64,000 nucleotides of DNA from Hyalangium ruber (GTDB lineage: Bacteria; Myxococcota; Myxococcia; Myxococcales; Myxococcaceae): assembly GCF_034259325.1 (NCBI RefSeq), contig NZ_JAXIVS010000001.1, forward strand, positions 62,001-126,000. Direction: 5' to 3'. A model generated the notes under the pieces. The model saw nothing but the letters and a program-made list of their open reading frames with translations. It was not told the DNA's origin and searched no databases. Numbering within the stretch: the first letter of the stretch is position 1; every line of letters starts with the position of its first letter. Shown here one piece after another: positions 7,999 through 16,485 of this stretch. The translations under genes were made by a program, and so were the position numbers.

Positions 7999-10617
7999 AT
8001 GGAACGGTTATCCTGCTCCCGCTTGAGCGACCTGCCCAGACTCCTGCTGTGCAGCTTCGACGTCATCCCCGGCCCGTCGGGTTCGTCGCGCCGTCTGACC
8101 GAGTACCTCAAGGCGCTACCCGATCGGTTCCATGTGGTGGTGTTGTCCGCGAAGACGCCGGACCATTCCCACATCGAGAAGTACCAGGGCGCACGCCTGC
8201 TGCGCGTCCCCGTGGGCTCGGGCGATCTGGCCTCCCGAATCCAGGCCTTCGAGCGCGCCGTGCGGCGCCAGCTCGAGAGTGAGGAATACGCCCTCGCCCA
8301 CTTCACCGATCCGTTCGGCGGCTATGCCCTGTGCGAGCTGAAGGGCGACTACGGCTACCGCCTCATCTATGAGGCGCAGACCTTCCCCTCGCAAGAGCTG
8401 CGCTACACCCACCCTCAGACGGAGGGCGACAAGCGCTTCCTGGCCAAGATACGGCGGCAGGAGCTGTTCTGCCTGATGAACGCCGACAGGGTCGTCACCG
8501 GCTCGCAGGCCACCCAGTCGTACATTCAATCGCTCGGTGCCAGCACGGAGCAGATCCGGCTGCTGCGAGCGCCGGTGGACCTGACGCCCTACACGCCGGA
8601 CGTGCTGGGAGCGCCCGACAGCCGCCCCATGCGGCTGATGTACCTGGGCAGTCAGTCCGGCTGGCAGGGCCTGCCCACCCTGTTCCGTGCGCTCGCCATC
8701 GCCCTGGAGAAGGGCGCCGAGGCGAAGCTCACGCTGGTGGGCGCGCGTCACCCGGACTGGCAGCCGCACCTGGAGGATCTGTCCAAGGAGCTGGGCATCC
8801 AGGCGCACGTGGAGTTCCAGCCCCCGGTCCTCCACGACGATCTCGTGAAGGTGCTGGCGCTGGCGGACGTGGGCGTCATTCCTCTGGATGACGTGGACCG
8901 CAACCGGCTCCAGGGAGGCCCGCTCGCCAAGGTCTCCGAGTACCTGGCCGCCGGCCGACCGGTGATCGCCGCGGACCTCCCGGTGACGCGCGAGCTCATC
9001 CCCGAGTCCACCGTCCTCTTCCATCCGCCGGGGGATGCGCGGGCCCTGGCCGAGCGAATCATCGAGCTGGCGAGGGACGTGCCTCGGCGGGTGGCGATGG
9101 GGCAGGAGGCCCGGGCCTTCGCCGAGCAGGAGCTCGACGCGGGCATCGTCCGCGGCAAGCTGCTGGACCTCTATGATGAGCTGCTCGGGCCGCAGGCGCC
9201 CGTGAGCGCTCCGACCGAGCTGCCCATGCCGACGATGACGGGCACGCCGACCAACCGGATTCCCCAGCTCACGTCGTCCGAGAATCGGAAGAACTCCGCG
9301 CTCGCCGCCTCCGAGCCGGCCAAACCCGCGGCCTCCGCCCCCGTCCCTCCTCACAAGGAGCCGTCCCGCGAGGACCTGCCGCTGGTGGTGGGCCAGGTGC
9401 TCGACGAGAACGTCGACACGCGCCTCATCAAGACCGAGCCCGACGTGCGCCCCAACGAGCCTCCGGTGGTGATGGGCCTGCCGCTGCGCGAGAAGGCGGC
9501 TCCGAGCGTCTCCAGCCTGTCGGTCGAAGAGCCCCCGGCGCCCACGCCCATCGTCCGACCGCCCGCCTCATTGCGCGAGGAGCCCCCGGCGCCCACGCCC
9601 ATCGTGAAGCCGCCAGCGGGGCTGCGCGAGGAGCCCCCCGAGGAGGAGCCGCCGACCCCGGTCCTCTCCCCTCCTCCGGTCCCTCGTCGCGAGGCCACGC
9701 CCCCGACGCCCACTCCGGTGGTCCGCCTGCCGCCAGAGCCCGTGCGCGAGGAGCCTCCCGCGCCCACGCCAATCGTTCAGATGAAGACGCTTGGCCCGAG
9801 CCGCTCCTCCCGGCCAGAGCCCCCTCCCAGCCGCCCTCCCGTGCTGACCCCAATCAAGCCGCCGCCGGAGCCCGTCAAGGCACCGCCCGAGCTCATCAAG
9901 TCACCTCCCGAACCCGTCAAGGCACCGCCCGAGCCCGTGCGCGCGCAGCAGGAGCCCGCCGAGAAGAGCCGCTCGCTTCCGCCCGCGCTCCCGAAGACGC
10001 CTCCCACGGGCACCCGGACCCCGCCGCCCCTCACGACGCCCGCGAGCCCTCCGCCCCCGCGCCCCGCTCCGCCTCCCGTGGTCGCCGTCGTCGAGGAAGA
10101 GCCCGAGGAGCTGCCGGAAGATGTCGCCGAGGACGTGTCCGACGAGCCCGAGGACATCTCCGACGAGGCCCAGGATATCTCCGACGAGGCCGAGCTGGAC
10201 GCGGCACCCACCCCTCCCCACCCCCACCCACGGCTGGAGGAGCCCGAGGAGATCAGCAGCGACGAGGTCCAGGAGACCGGGGACGCGGACGCCGTCGAGG
10301 CGGTGGATGATCACGTCGAGCCGGTCGAAGACGCCGTCCCGGAGGCCGAGGCTGATCCGATCAAAGCGGCCGAGGCCGCCGTGCCGGAAGCCGAGGCCGA
10401 GCCCGAGGACACCCCGGAGCCCGCGCCGCCTAACTCGGCCTTGGATCCATGGTTTGCGCAGCTGGCCCACGGCTACTGCCCCCCCGAGGGAGCACAGTTC
10501 GCCCGGCACACCCCGCCCACCACCTTCCCGGGCCGGGACGAGGACACGACGGATCCGTCTCGGGTCCCGCCTCCTCCCTCGCTGGCCCAGGGAGCGCCGC
10601 GCGGCAAATCGTCGTAG
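7999..10617 (+). CDS. GT-B (family 4-like) glycosyltransferase with long Pro-rich and acidic tail
   Basis: An 872-residue protein whose first 400 residues form a GT-B transferase. The acceptor domain opens with LLCSFDVIPGPSGSSRR; the donor domain contains LMYLGSQSGWQGLPTLFRAL and the nucleotide-sugar segment EYLAAGRPVIAADLPVTREL. The remaining 470 residues are low complexity: many EEPPAPTPIV and PPEPVKAP repeats, then acidic DISDEA repeats, then a short conserved-looking end (LDPWFAQLAHGYCPPEG). The start at 7999 is preferred over 7819 because the 60 extra residues resemble antisense of the neighbouring gene. It diverges from the DUF4912-GH57 operon across 108 bases, suggesting a role in the same glucan pathway. 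The donor sugar is unknown. Confidence 0.82.
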   Translation: MERLSCSRLSDLPRLLLCSFDVIPGPSGSSRRLTEYLKALPDRFHVVVLSAKTPDHSHIEKYQGARLLRVPVGSGDLASRIQAFERAVRRQLESEEYALAHFTDPFGGYALCELKGDYGYRLIYEAQTFPSQELRYTHPQTEGDKRFLAKIRRQELFCLMNADRVVTGSQATQSYIQSLGASTEQIRLLRAPVDLTPYTPDVLGAPDSRPMRLMYLGSQSGWQGLPTLFRALAIALEKGAEAKLTLVGARHPDWQPHLEDLSKELGIQAHVEFQPPVLHDDLVKVLALADVGVIPLDDVDRNRLQGGPLAKVSEYLAAGRPVIAADLPVTRELIPESTVLFHPPGDARALAERIIELARDVPRRVAMGQEARAFAEQELDAGIVRGKLLDLYDELLGPQAPVSAPTELPMPTMTGTPTNRIPQLTSSENRKNSALAASEPAKPAASAPVPPHKEPSREDLPLVVGQVLDENVDTRLIKTEPDVRPNEPPVVMGLPLREKAAPSVSSLSVEEPPAPTPIVRPPASLREEPPAPTPIVKPPAGLREEPPEEEPPTPVLSPPPVPRREATPPTPTPVVRLPPEPVREEPPAPTPIVQMKTLGPSRSSRPEPPPSRPPVLTPIKPPPEPVKAPPELIKSPPEPVKAPPEPVRAQQEPAEKSRSLPPALPKTPPTGTRTPPPLTTPASPPPPRPAPPPVVAVVEEEPEELPEDVAEDVSDEPEDISDEAQDISDEAELDAAPTPPHPHPRLEEPEEISSDEVQETGDADAVEAVDDHVEPVEDAVPEAEADPIKAAEAAVPEAEAEPEDTPEPAPPNSALDPWFAQLAHGYCPPEGAQFARHTPPTTFPGRDEDTTDPSRVPPPPSLAQGAPRGKSS

Positions 10618-10728
10618 ACCAGCCAACCGAGCACGCCCCGGAAACTTTCCTGCCTTGCGGCCGGTGGAATAGGATGCTCCGGTTTTCACTGCACTTTTCG
10701 CGAGCCATCGCGACTACCGAAGGACTTC

Positions 10729-13700
10729 ATGGAGCGTCGGGTCCTCATCGTCGAAAGCCAGAACGAATTCGCCCTCAGCATGGCCACTGTCCTCCGCAGC
10801 GCGGGGTACACCACGGCCATGGCCAACTCCTCCGTTGAAGCACAACGGGAGATGGAGAAGCGCCGGCCGGACCTCGTGGTCCTCCGGGCGGAGCTTCCAG
10901 ACCAATCCGGCTTCACCCTCTGTGGTCAAATCAAGAAGGGAAAGTGGGGCCAGAACCTGAAGGTTCTGCTCCTCTCTTCGGACACAGGGGTGGATGGGCT
11001 CAACCAGCACCGGCAGACGCCGGCCGCCGCGGATGGCTACCTGGTCATCCCCTTCGAGATGGGGGAGCTGGCCTCGCTCAGCTCCAACATCGTGCCGCCC
11101 GGCACCCCGGAGGACTCGGAGACGGACGCGTCGCTCGACTCGGCGCTGGCCGGAAACCCGCGCGAGGCGCCGCCGGCCATTCCGCCGCCGCTGCGCACCG
11201 CCCCCGCGGGAGGTCCGCCCAAGCTGCCCAAGCGTGAGCGCCGCAGCGCCATCAACGACGAGGACCGTACCTTCCTCGATCGCGCCTTCCAGTCCATCGC
11301 GGACCGCAAGGCGGAGCTGCTGGCCGAGTCGCGTCAGGTCAAGCGCACCCCGCCCAAGCGCGAGCTGATGGGCACGCCCGAGGGCAAGATCCAGGTCCTC
11401 CGAGACGAGCTGAAGGTGCGCGAGGCGCAGCTGGCCCGCATCTCCGAGATCTGGAGCGTGCGCGAGCGCGAGCTCCTGTCCGTCGAGGACCGGCTCCACG
11501 AGAAGGACGTGGAGCTGCAGGGCCTGAAGATGCAGGTGGACGACCTGCTGCGCCGCTTCAACGAGGCGCAGACGGCCATGCTCCAGAAGGAGCGTGAGCA
11601 CGGCGCCACGGTCGACGACCTGCTCCTGCAGAAGTTCTCGGCCGAGAAGGACCTCATCGAGGTCGTCGCCTCCAAGGAAAAGGACATCAATGTCCTCAAG
11701 AAGGAGGTCAAGAACCGCGACGAGGACCTGAGCCGCCGCGCCTCGGAGCTGGAGAACGCCCGGAACGAGTACGACAAGCTGGAGAAGCAGTTCAACACCT
11801 CCACGCTGGAGTCCGAGGTCCGCGAGCAGAAGCTCCACGACACCATCCGCGGGCACGAGACGGAGATCTCCCAGCTGCGCCGCCGCGGCGACGAGCTGGA
11901 CGCCACCCTGGCGCAGACGGTCAGCGATCGCGACCAGCGCTACGCGGAGCTGGACGGCGAGATTCAGGCCCTCCAGGAGCGGCTGCAGCAGACCGAGCAG
12001 GAGCGCGACGCCACGGTGCGCGCCCTGGAGCAGCGCGCCACCGCCGCCGAGGAGCACGGCGCCCAGTCCGACGCGGAGATCGAGCGGCTGAAGGCCGAGC
12101 GCGTGGCGCTCGAAGCCCGGCTCAACCAGCAGATCGCCGACCTGGAAGCGGACCTTGCCCGGACCATCGGCGAGCGCGACCAGCTCAGCTCCGACAAGGA
12201 CGCGCAGGAGCAGGACCTCACCCAGCGCATCGAAGAGCGCGACACGAAGATCTCCGGCCTCGAGCGCGAGCTGGCCGAGACCATCGCGCGCAACGAGCAG
12301 CACGAGGCGGAGCTCAACTCCTCCATCCAGCAGCACCTGGAGCGCATCGGCGAGCTGGAGGGCGAAGTCGAGGCCCTCAAGGCACACCTGGCCGACCGTG
12401 AGAACGAGCTCACTGGCGAGCTGGAGGCCCTCAACCAGGCCAAGGATGCGCTGGAGACGGACCTCACCGACCGGCTCCACGCGCTGCAGACGGCCAAGGA
12501 CACCCTGGAGGCGGACCTCAAGGGCCAGCTCGAGGCGCTCAACCAGGCCAAGGACACCCTGGAAGCCGACCTCACCGGCCAGCTCCAGGCGCTCAACATC
12601 GCCAAGAACACCCTGGAGGCGGACCTCACCGGTCAGATCCAGGCGCTGGAGCAGGCCAAGGCCGCCATGGAGGCGGACCTCAACGGCCAGCTCGAGGCGT
12701 CGCAGGCCCACGGCGAGAAGCTCCAGGCGAACATCGTCTCCCTCGAGGACACCGTCGCCCAGCGCGACCAGACCATCGAGGGCCTGCGCACGGACGTGTC
12801 CGAGCGTGACAGCCGCATCGCCGACGTGACCGGCGAGCTGGAGGCCACCTCCCAGACGCTCTCCGAGACGCAGGGCACGCTCACCCGCACCGAGGAGACG
12901 CTGGCCACCACGCGTGGCGAGCTGGAGGCCACCTCCCAGACGCTCTCCGAGACGCAGGGCACGCTGGCCCGCACCGAGGAGACGCTGGCCAGCACCCGGG
13001 GCGAGCTGGAGGCCACCTCCCAGACGCTCTCCGAGACGCAGAACACGCTGGAGCAGACCAAGGCGCAGCTGGCCTCCACCACGGCCATCCGCGACGAGCT
13101 GGACAGCGAGCTGTCCGACACGAAGGCCACGCTGGAGCACACGCAGGGCGAGCTGTCCCGCACCGCGCAGACGCTCTCCACGCGTGAGGGCGAGCTGAAG
13201 ACGGCGCGCGGGGACATCGACCGGCTCACCGGCGAGCTGCGTGACACCGAGCAGGCCAAGGCTGCCCAGGAAGCGGAGCTCACCGGTCAGATCGGCGAGC
13301 TGCGCGCGGAGCTGTCCGAGACGCAGGGCAACTACGAGGCCGAGCGCGCCGCCCACCACAAGCTCGCCGAGGAGACCACCGCGCAGATCCAGGCCCTCAC
13401 GGGCGAGCGCGAGGGGCTGCGCCGCGAGCTGGACAGCACCATCGAGGACCTGACCTCCACGCAGGGCACGCTGGCGCAGACGCGGGACACGCTCGCGCGC
13501 GAGCAGGCCGCGCACGAGGCCACCCAGCAGCAGGCCGCGCAGACTCAGGCGAACCTGGAAGCGCAGCTCAACGACGCGCGCGACCATGGCCAGGATCTGG
13601 CCGAGCAGCTGGCCGCCACCAAGCAGGAGCTGGGCGAGCGCGTGGCCGAGCTAACGCAGCTCACCTCGCAGCTGGCGGACGCCGAGAACACCCGCCACAT

Positions 13701-14970
13701 CCTCGAGGACAAGCTCCACACGCTCACCGAGGAGTCCCAGCGCCGCGAGGAGCTGCTGCAGAACGACCTGGCCGGCAAGAGCAAGGAGCTGTCCGACACG
13801 CTCCGCAAGCTCACCACCGTCACCCAGGAGAAGCAGCGCCAGGCCGAGGCCCTCACCCGCGACGTCACCGCCAAGACCGAGCAGCTCAAGGCGCTCGAGG
13901 CCAAGCTGCAGCAGCAGCAGGCCGATGCCCAGAAGCAGGCCCAGGCGCTCCAGCAGCAGGTCGCGGGGCTCACCGGGGACCTGGACGGGGCACGCAAGGA
14001 GATCGCCGGCCGCGACGATCAGCTGCGCCAGGCGGGCAACGCCCAGGCGAAGCTCATGGCCGACCGCGATGCCGTGGCCGGTCAGCTCCAGCAGGCCGAG
14101 GGCCGGCTGCAGCAGCTCACCCAGGTCCAGACGGCCGAGCGCGCCGAAGCCAAGCGCACCTCGGACGATCTCGCCAAGAAGGTGGCCGCCGCCGAGGCGC
14201 GCATCGCCCAGCTCACCCAGGAGGCCCAGCAGCGCGCCGCCGAGGCCGAAGCCAAGGTCAAGGAGGTCCAGGGCCAGCTCACCACCCGCACCCGGAAGAT
14301 CCAGGAGCTGGAGCTGGCGTTGGAGAACGCCGCCAGCGCCAAGGGCCGCGCGGAGAAGGAGCTGAACGCCAAGGTCGCCGCCGCCGAGACCAAGGCCAAC
14401 GAGGCCGCCACCAAGCTGGCCGCCGCCCAGCGCGAGCGCAAGGAGCTGGAGGGCAAGCAGCTCAAGGAGATCGAGGACCTCAACGCCAAGCAGAAGGCGG
14501 AGCTGGAGCGCCGCGACGCCATCAAGGCCCAGGAGGTGGCGCGCCTGCAGCAGTCCGTGCAGGAGAAGAGCAAGGCGCTCAAGGTCGCCGAGCTGGAGCT
14601 GGCTCGCTACAAGAGCAAGTCTCCCGCCGCCGCCGGGGCCGCCAAGCCCGCCGCCGCCAAGACTCCCGTCGGAGACGAGGAAGAGGACGCCGTGAAGACC
14701 CAGGTCAACACGGTGGCCGCTCCCGCGGCTCCCGCCGCACCGGCCAAGCCCGCTGCGGCCAAGCCCGCGACGGGCGCGCGCCCGGCCGCGGTCCAGACCA
14801 TGGGGAAGAAGGCCCCTCCGGCGCCGGTCCAGGCCGCACCCGCTCCGGCCGCCGCGCCCGCGTTGGGCGACGACATGGACCCGGCCGACCGCACCGTGAT
14901 GGTGCCGCTCGCCACCATGAAGAAGGAGGACGACCCCTGGTCCGCCCTCGTGGATGAGCTGGACAAGTAG
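10729..14970 (+). CDS. aglZ: AglZ-type gliding motility protein: pseudo-receiver plus giant coiled coil
   Basis: A 1,413-residue protein matching Myxococcus xanthus AglZ in architecture and size (about 1,395). AglZ is a filament-forming cytoplasmic protein needed for adventurous gliding and linked to the Frz/MglA polarity machinery. Residues 1-118 are receiver-like, but the phosphoacceptor position is R53 (PDLVVLRAEL), the acidic pocket reads VESQ and the conserved Lys before Pro-Phe is Ile (LVIPFE), so it cannot be phosphorylated normally. A conserved KLPKRERRS linker follows. From about 210 to 1,300 the chain is nearly continuous coiled coil, ending in an Ala/Pro tail and the C-terminal ADRTVMVPLATMKK. 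AAGGA precedes the ATG at 10729. A terminator follows the gene. Confidence 0.87.
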   Translation: MERRVLIVESQNEFALSMATVLRSAGYTTAMANSSVEAQREMEKRRPDLVVLRAELPDQSGFTLCGQIKKGKWGQNLKVLLLSSDTGVDGLNQHRQTPAAADGYLVIPFEMGELASLSSNIVPPGTPEDSETDASLDSALAGNPREAPPAIPPPLRTAPAGGPPKLPKRERRSAINDEDRTFLDRAFQSIADRKAELLAESRQVKRTPPKRELMGTPEGKIQVLRDELKVREAQLARISEIWSVRERELLSVEDRLHEKDVELQGLKMQVDDLLRRFNEAQTAMLQKEREHGATVDDLLLQKFSAEKDLIEVVASKEKDINVLKKEVKNRDEDLSRRASELENARNEYDKLEKQFNTSTLESEVREQKLHDTIRGHETEISQLRRRGDELDATLAQTVSDRDQRYAELDGEIQALQERLQQTEQERDATVRALEQRATAAEEHGAQSDAEIERLKAERVALEARLNQQIADLEADLARTIGERDQLSSDKDAQEQDLTQRIEERDTKISGLERELAETIARNEQHEAELNSSIQQHLERIGELEGEVEALKAHLADRENELTGELEALNQAKDALETDLTDRLHALQTAKDTLEADLKGQLEALNQAKDTLEADLTGQLQALNIAKNTLEADLTGQIQALEQAKAAMEADLNGQLEASQAHGEKLQANIVSLEDTVAQRDQTIEGLRTDVSERDSRIADVTGELEATSQTLSETQGTLTRTEETLATTRGELEATSQTLSETQGTLARTEETLASTRGELEATSQTLSETQNTLEQTKAQLASTTAIRDELDSELSDTKATLEHTQGELSRTAQTLSTREGELKTARGDIDRLTGELRDTEQAKAAQEAELTGQIGELRAELSETQGNYEAERAAHHKLAEETTAQIQALTGEREGLRRELDSTIEDLTSTQGTLAQTRDTLAREQAAHEATQQQAAQTQANLEAQLNDARDHGQDLAEQLAATKQELGERVAELTQLTSQLADAENTRHILEDKLHTLTEESQRREELLQNDLAGKSKELSDTLRKLTTVTQEKQRQAEALTRDVTAKTEQLKALEAKLQQQQADAQKQAQALQQQVAGLTGDLDGARKEIAGRDDQLRQAGNAQAKLMADRDAVAGQLQQAEGRLQQLTQVQTAERAEAKRTSDDLAKKVAAAEARIAQLTQEAQQRAAEAEAKVKEVQGQLTTRTRKIQELELALENAASAKGRAEKELNAKVAAAETKANEAATKLAAAQRERKELEGKQLKEIEDLNAKQKAELERRDAIKAQEVARLQQSVQEKSKALKVAELELARYKSKSPAAAGAAKPAAAKTPVGDEEEDAVKTQVNTVAAPAAPAAPAKPAAAKPATGARPAAVQTMGKKAPPAPVQAAPAPAAAPALGDDMDPADRTVMVPLATMKKEDDPWSALVDELDK
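12421..12690. repeat. Five 54-bp tandem repeats inside aglZ
   Basis: Five consecutive 18-residue units of the form L-x-A-L-x-x-A-K-x-x-L-E-x-D-L-x-x-x occupy residues 565-654. Eighteen residues equals one hendecad plus one heptad, so the repeat keeps a coiled-coil seam but with altered supercoil. DNA identity between units is high, indicating recent duplication. Confidence 0.85.
12832..13083. repeat. Three 84-bp tandem repeats inside aglZ
   Basis: Three 28-residue units (four heptads each) starting GELEATSQTLSETQ occupy residues 702-785. The first two are almost identical and the third diverges in its second half. Because the unit is a multiple of seven residues, it extends the coil without changing phase. 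Confidence 0.87.
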
Positions 14971-14989
14971 TCGGCGCGGCTAGCGCCCA

Positions 14990-15034
14990 AAAACAAGGAG
15001 CGCGGTCCTCTCGGGCCGCGCTCCTCGTGTTTTC
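14990..15034 (+). terminator. Intrinsic, probably bidirectional terminator after aglZ
   Basis: GGAGCGCGG (14997-15005) pairs perfectly with CCGCGCTCC (15016-15024), followed by TCGTGTTTT. An A-rich run (AAAAACAA) on the left side would supply a U tract for the opposite strand, which suits the convergent small gene at 15051-15263. Confidence 0.75.
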
Positions 15035-15050
15035 AGGGTCTGTGGATGCC

Positions 15051-15263
15051 TCAGAAAGCGGCTCGGGCCTCTCTCACCAGATCCCGGAAGTGCAGCGTGG
15101 CCACCACGTCCCGCAGGGCCACTACCCTACCGTTGGCCTGCGCCTGGGCCTGCCGCCACCGCGCCAGCAGGGTCCGCGCGGTCACATAACCGAGCACCAT
15201 CGGGAACCCACCCGGGAGGAGGAACACCACCAGCGCCAGAACCATCCTCAACCACACCCACAT
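15051..15263 (-). CDS. Small membrane protein, unknown function
   Basis: A 70-residue protein starting MWVWLRMVLALVVFLLPGG. It has one strong hydrophobic segment (about residues 5-30) and a basic, amphipathic C-terminus (RWRQAQAQANGRVVALRD). The ATG at 15261-15263 has a good GAGGTG Shine-Dalgarno about 8 bases upstream; the longer in-frame reading (to 15464) adds Cys/Arg-rich residues with no support. It converges on aglZ, sharing the terminator at 14990-15034. I do not recognise the family; topology predicts inner-membrane localisation with the basic tail in the cytoplasm. Confidence 0.55.
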   Translation of the reverse strand: MWVWLRMVLALVVFLLPGGFPMVLGYVTARTLLARWRQAQAQANGRVVALRDVVATLHFRDLVREARAAF

Positions 15264-15427
15264 GACGACGCACCTCAACGAAGACCGGAATGCCCGTTTT
15301 GGATGCACGTCGCATGCCCAGGGTGCGCAGAAAACTTCCCACCGTGTTTCCAGCAGGTTGCATACGGAGCAGGCTGTCGACGCGTCGCCGACACGTCGGG
15401 AACCCTGGCATTTTTGCCGCAGTCGGC

Positions 15428-15442
15428 ACCGATCGCATCGGT
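15428..15442. promoter_or_regulatory. Perfect inverted repeat just upstream of the MoxR gene
   Basis: ACCGAT-CGC-ATCGGT, a 6-bp dyad with a 3-bp spacer, ends 12 bases before the GTG start at 15455. It overlaps where the promoter or ribosome site must be, so it could be an operator. No matching copy was noticed elsewhere in the window. Confidence 0.35.
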
Positions 15443-15454
15443 TAAGTTCCGTTC

Positions 15455-16396
15455 GTGAGCGCACCTACGACATCCCCGCAGGGCCGTCCCTTCGCCAGCG
15501 TGGAGGACGCGGAGACCCGCCTGGAGCAGGTCGGCTACCTGTCCTCGCCGGAGATCGCCACGGCGTGCTTCCTGGCGGACCGGATGGACAAGCCCATCCT
15601 GGTGGAGGGCCCGGCGGGGGTGGGCAAGACGGAGCTGTCCAAGGCGCTGGCGCAGGCGCTGGGCCGGGAGTTCATCCGCCTGCAGTGCTACGAGGGGCTG
15701 GACGAGGCCAAGGCGCTCTACGAGTGGGAGTACGCCAAGCAGCTGCTCTACACCCAGCTCCTCCAGGACAAGATCGGCGAGATGGTGGGCGATGCGCGCT
15801 CGCTGGCGGAGGCCGCCGACCGGCTGGCCTCGGGCGACGCGGTGTTCTTCTCCGAGCGCTTCCTGCTGCCGCGGCCCATTCTCAAGGCGCTGCTGTCCGC
15901 GCAGCCGTCGGTGCTGCTCGTGGACGAGATCGACAAGGCGGATCCCGAGTTCGAGGCCTTCCTGCTGGAGGTGCTCTCGGACAACGCGGTGACGATTCCG
16001 GAGCTGGGGACGTTCAAGGCGAAGCACGTGCCTCGGGTGATCCTCACCTCGAACAACGCGCGCGAGCTGTCGGACGCGCTCAAGCGGCGCTGCCTGCACC
16101 TGCACATCGATTTCCCGGACCGCGAGCGCGAGCTGCGCATCGTCCGCTCGCGGCTGCCCCAGGTGGCCCAGACGCTGGCCGAGCAGGTGGTCGAAGCGGT
16201 GGCGGCCATCCGCAAGCTGGATCTGAAGAAGGCCCCCTCCATCAGCGAGACGCTGGACTGGGCGCAGAGCCTGGCGCTGCTCAACGCGGAGTCGCTGACG
16301 GCGGATCTGGTCGCCTCCACACTGAACCTGGTCCTCAAGTACGAGGGCGATATCGAGAAGGCGAAGGCCAACCTCTCGCAGATCGCCCAGGCCTGA
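15455..16396 (+). CDS. MoxR/CoxD-type AAA+ ATPase
   Basis: A 313-residue AAA+ protein of the MoxR group. Walker A is EGPAGVGKTE (51-60), Walker B is VLLVDEIDKADPEFEAFLLE, and sensor 1 is VILTSNNAREL; the Arg finger region LKRRCLHLHIDFPD follows. The C-terminal helical lid ends with KYEGDIEKAKANLSQI. CoxD/MoxR proteins usually remodel partner complexes together with a VWA-domain protein, for example in metallocofactor maturation. No VWA gene is adjacent here, so the client is unknown. The start is GTG at 15455 because the Ser-rich N-terminus before ASVEDAETRLEQ is typical. It is followed after 89 bases by ilvE on the same strand. Confidence 0.87.
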   Translation: MSAPTTSPQGRPFASVEDAETRLEQVGYLSSPEIATACFLADRMDKPILVEGPAGVGKTELSKALAQALGREFIRLQCYEGLDEAKALYEWEYAKQLLYTQLLQDKIGEMVGDARSLAEAADRLASGDAVFFSERFLLPRPILKALLSAQPSVLLVDEIDKADPEFEAFLLEVLSDNAVTIPELGTFKAKHVPRVILTSNNARELSDALKRRCLHLHIDFPDRERELRIVRSRLPQVAQTLAEQVVEAVAAIRKLDLKKAPSISETLDWAQSLALLNAESLTADLVASTLNLVLKYEGDIEKAKANLSQIAQA

Positions 16397-16410
16397 GAAA
16401 AGTCGAGAAT

Positions 16411-16435
16411 TGCCGCTTTGACGGGTCCAGCGGCA
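16411..16435 (+). terminator. Weak hairpin between the MoxR gene and ilvE
   Basis: TGCCGCT (16411-16417) and AGCGGCA (16429-16435) form a perfect 7-bp stem with an 11-base loop. There is no following T run, so it may be an attenuating or Rho-linked structure, or an operator, rather than a true intrinsic terminator. Confidence 0.3.
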
Positions 16436-16485
16436 TGTGAAAGAAGACCCGCGCGACTCTCCCCCATTCCGAATAAGGAACGACC

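Noticed and set aside
10714-13587. Open frame of 957 codons on the strand opposite aglZ
   Set aside because: It is a shadow of the aglZ coiled coil; Leu/Gln/Arg-rich repeats mirror the codon bias of the plus-strand gene. No ribosome site or domain supports it.
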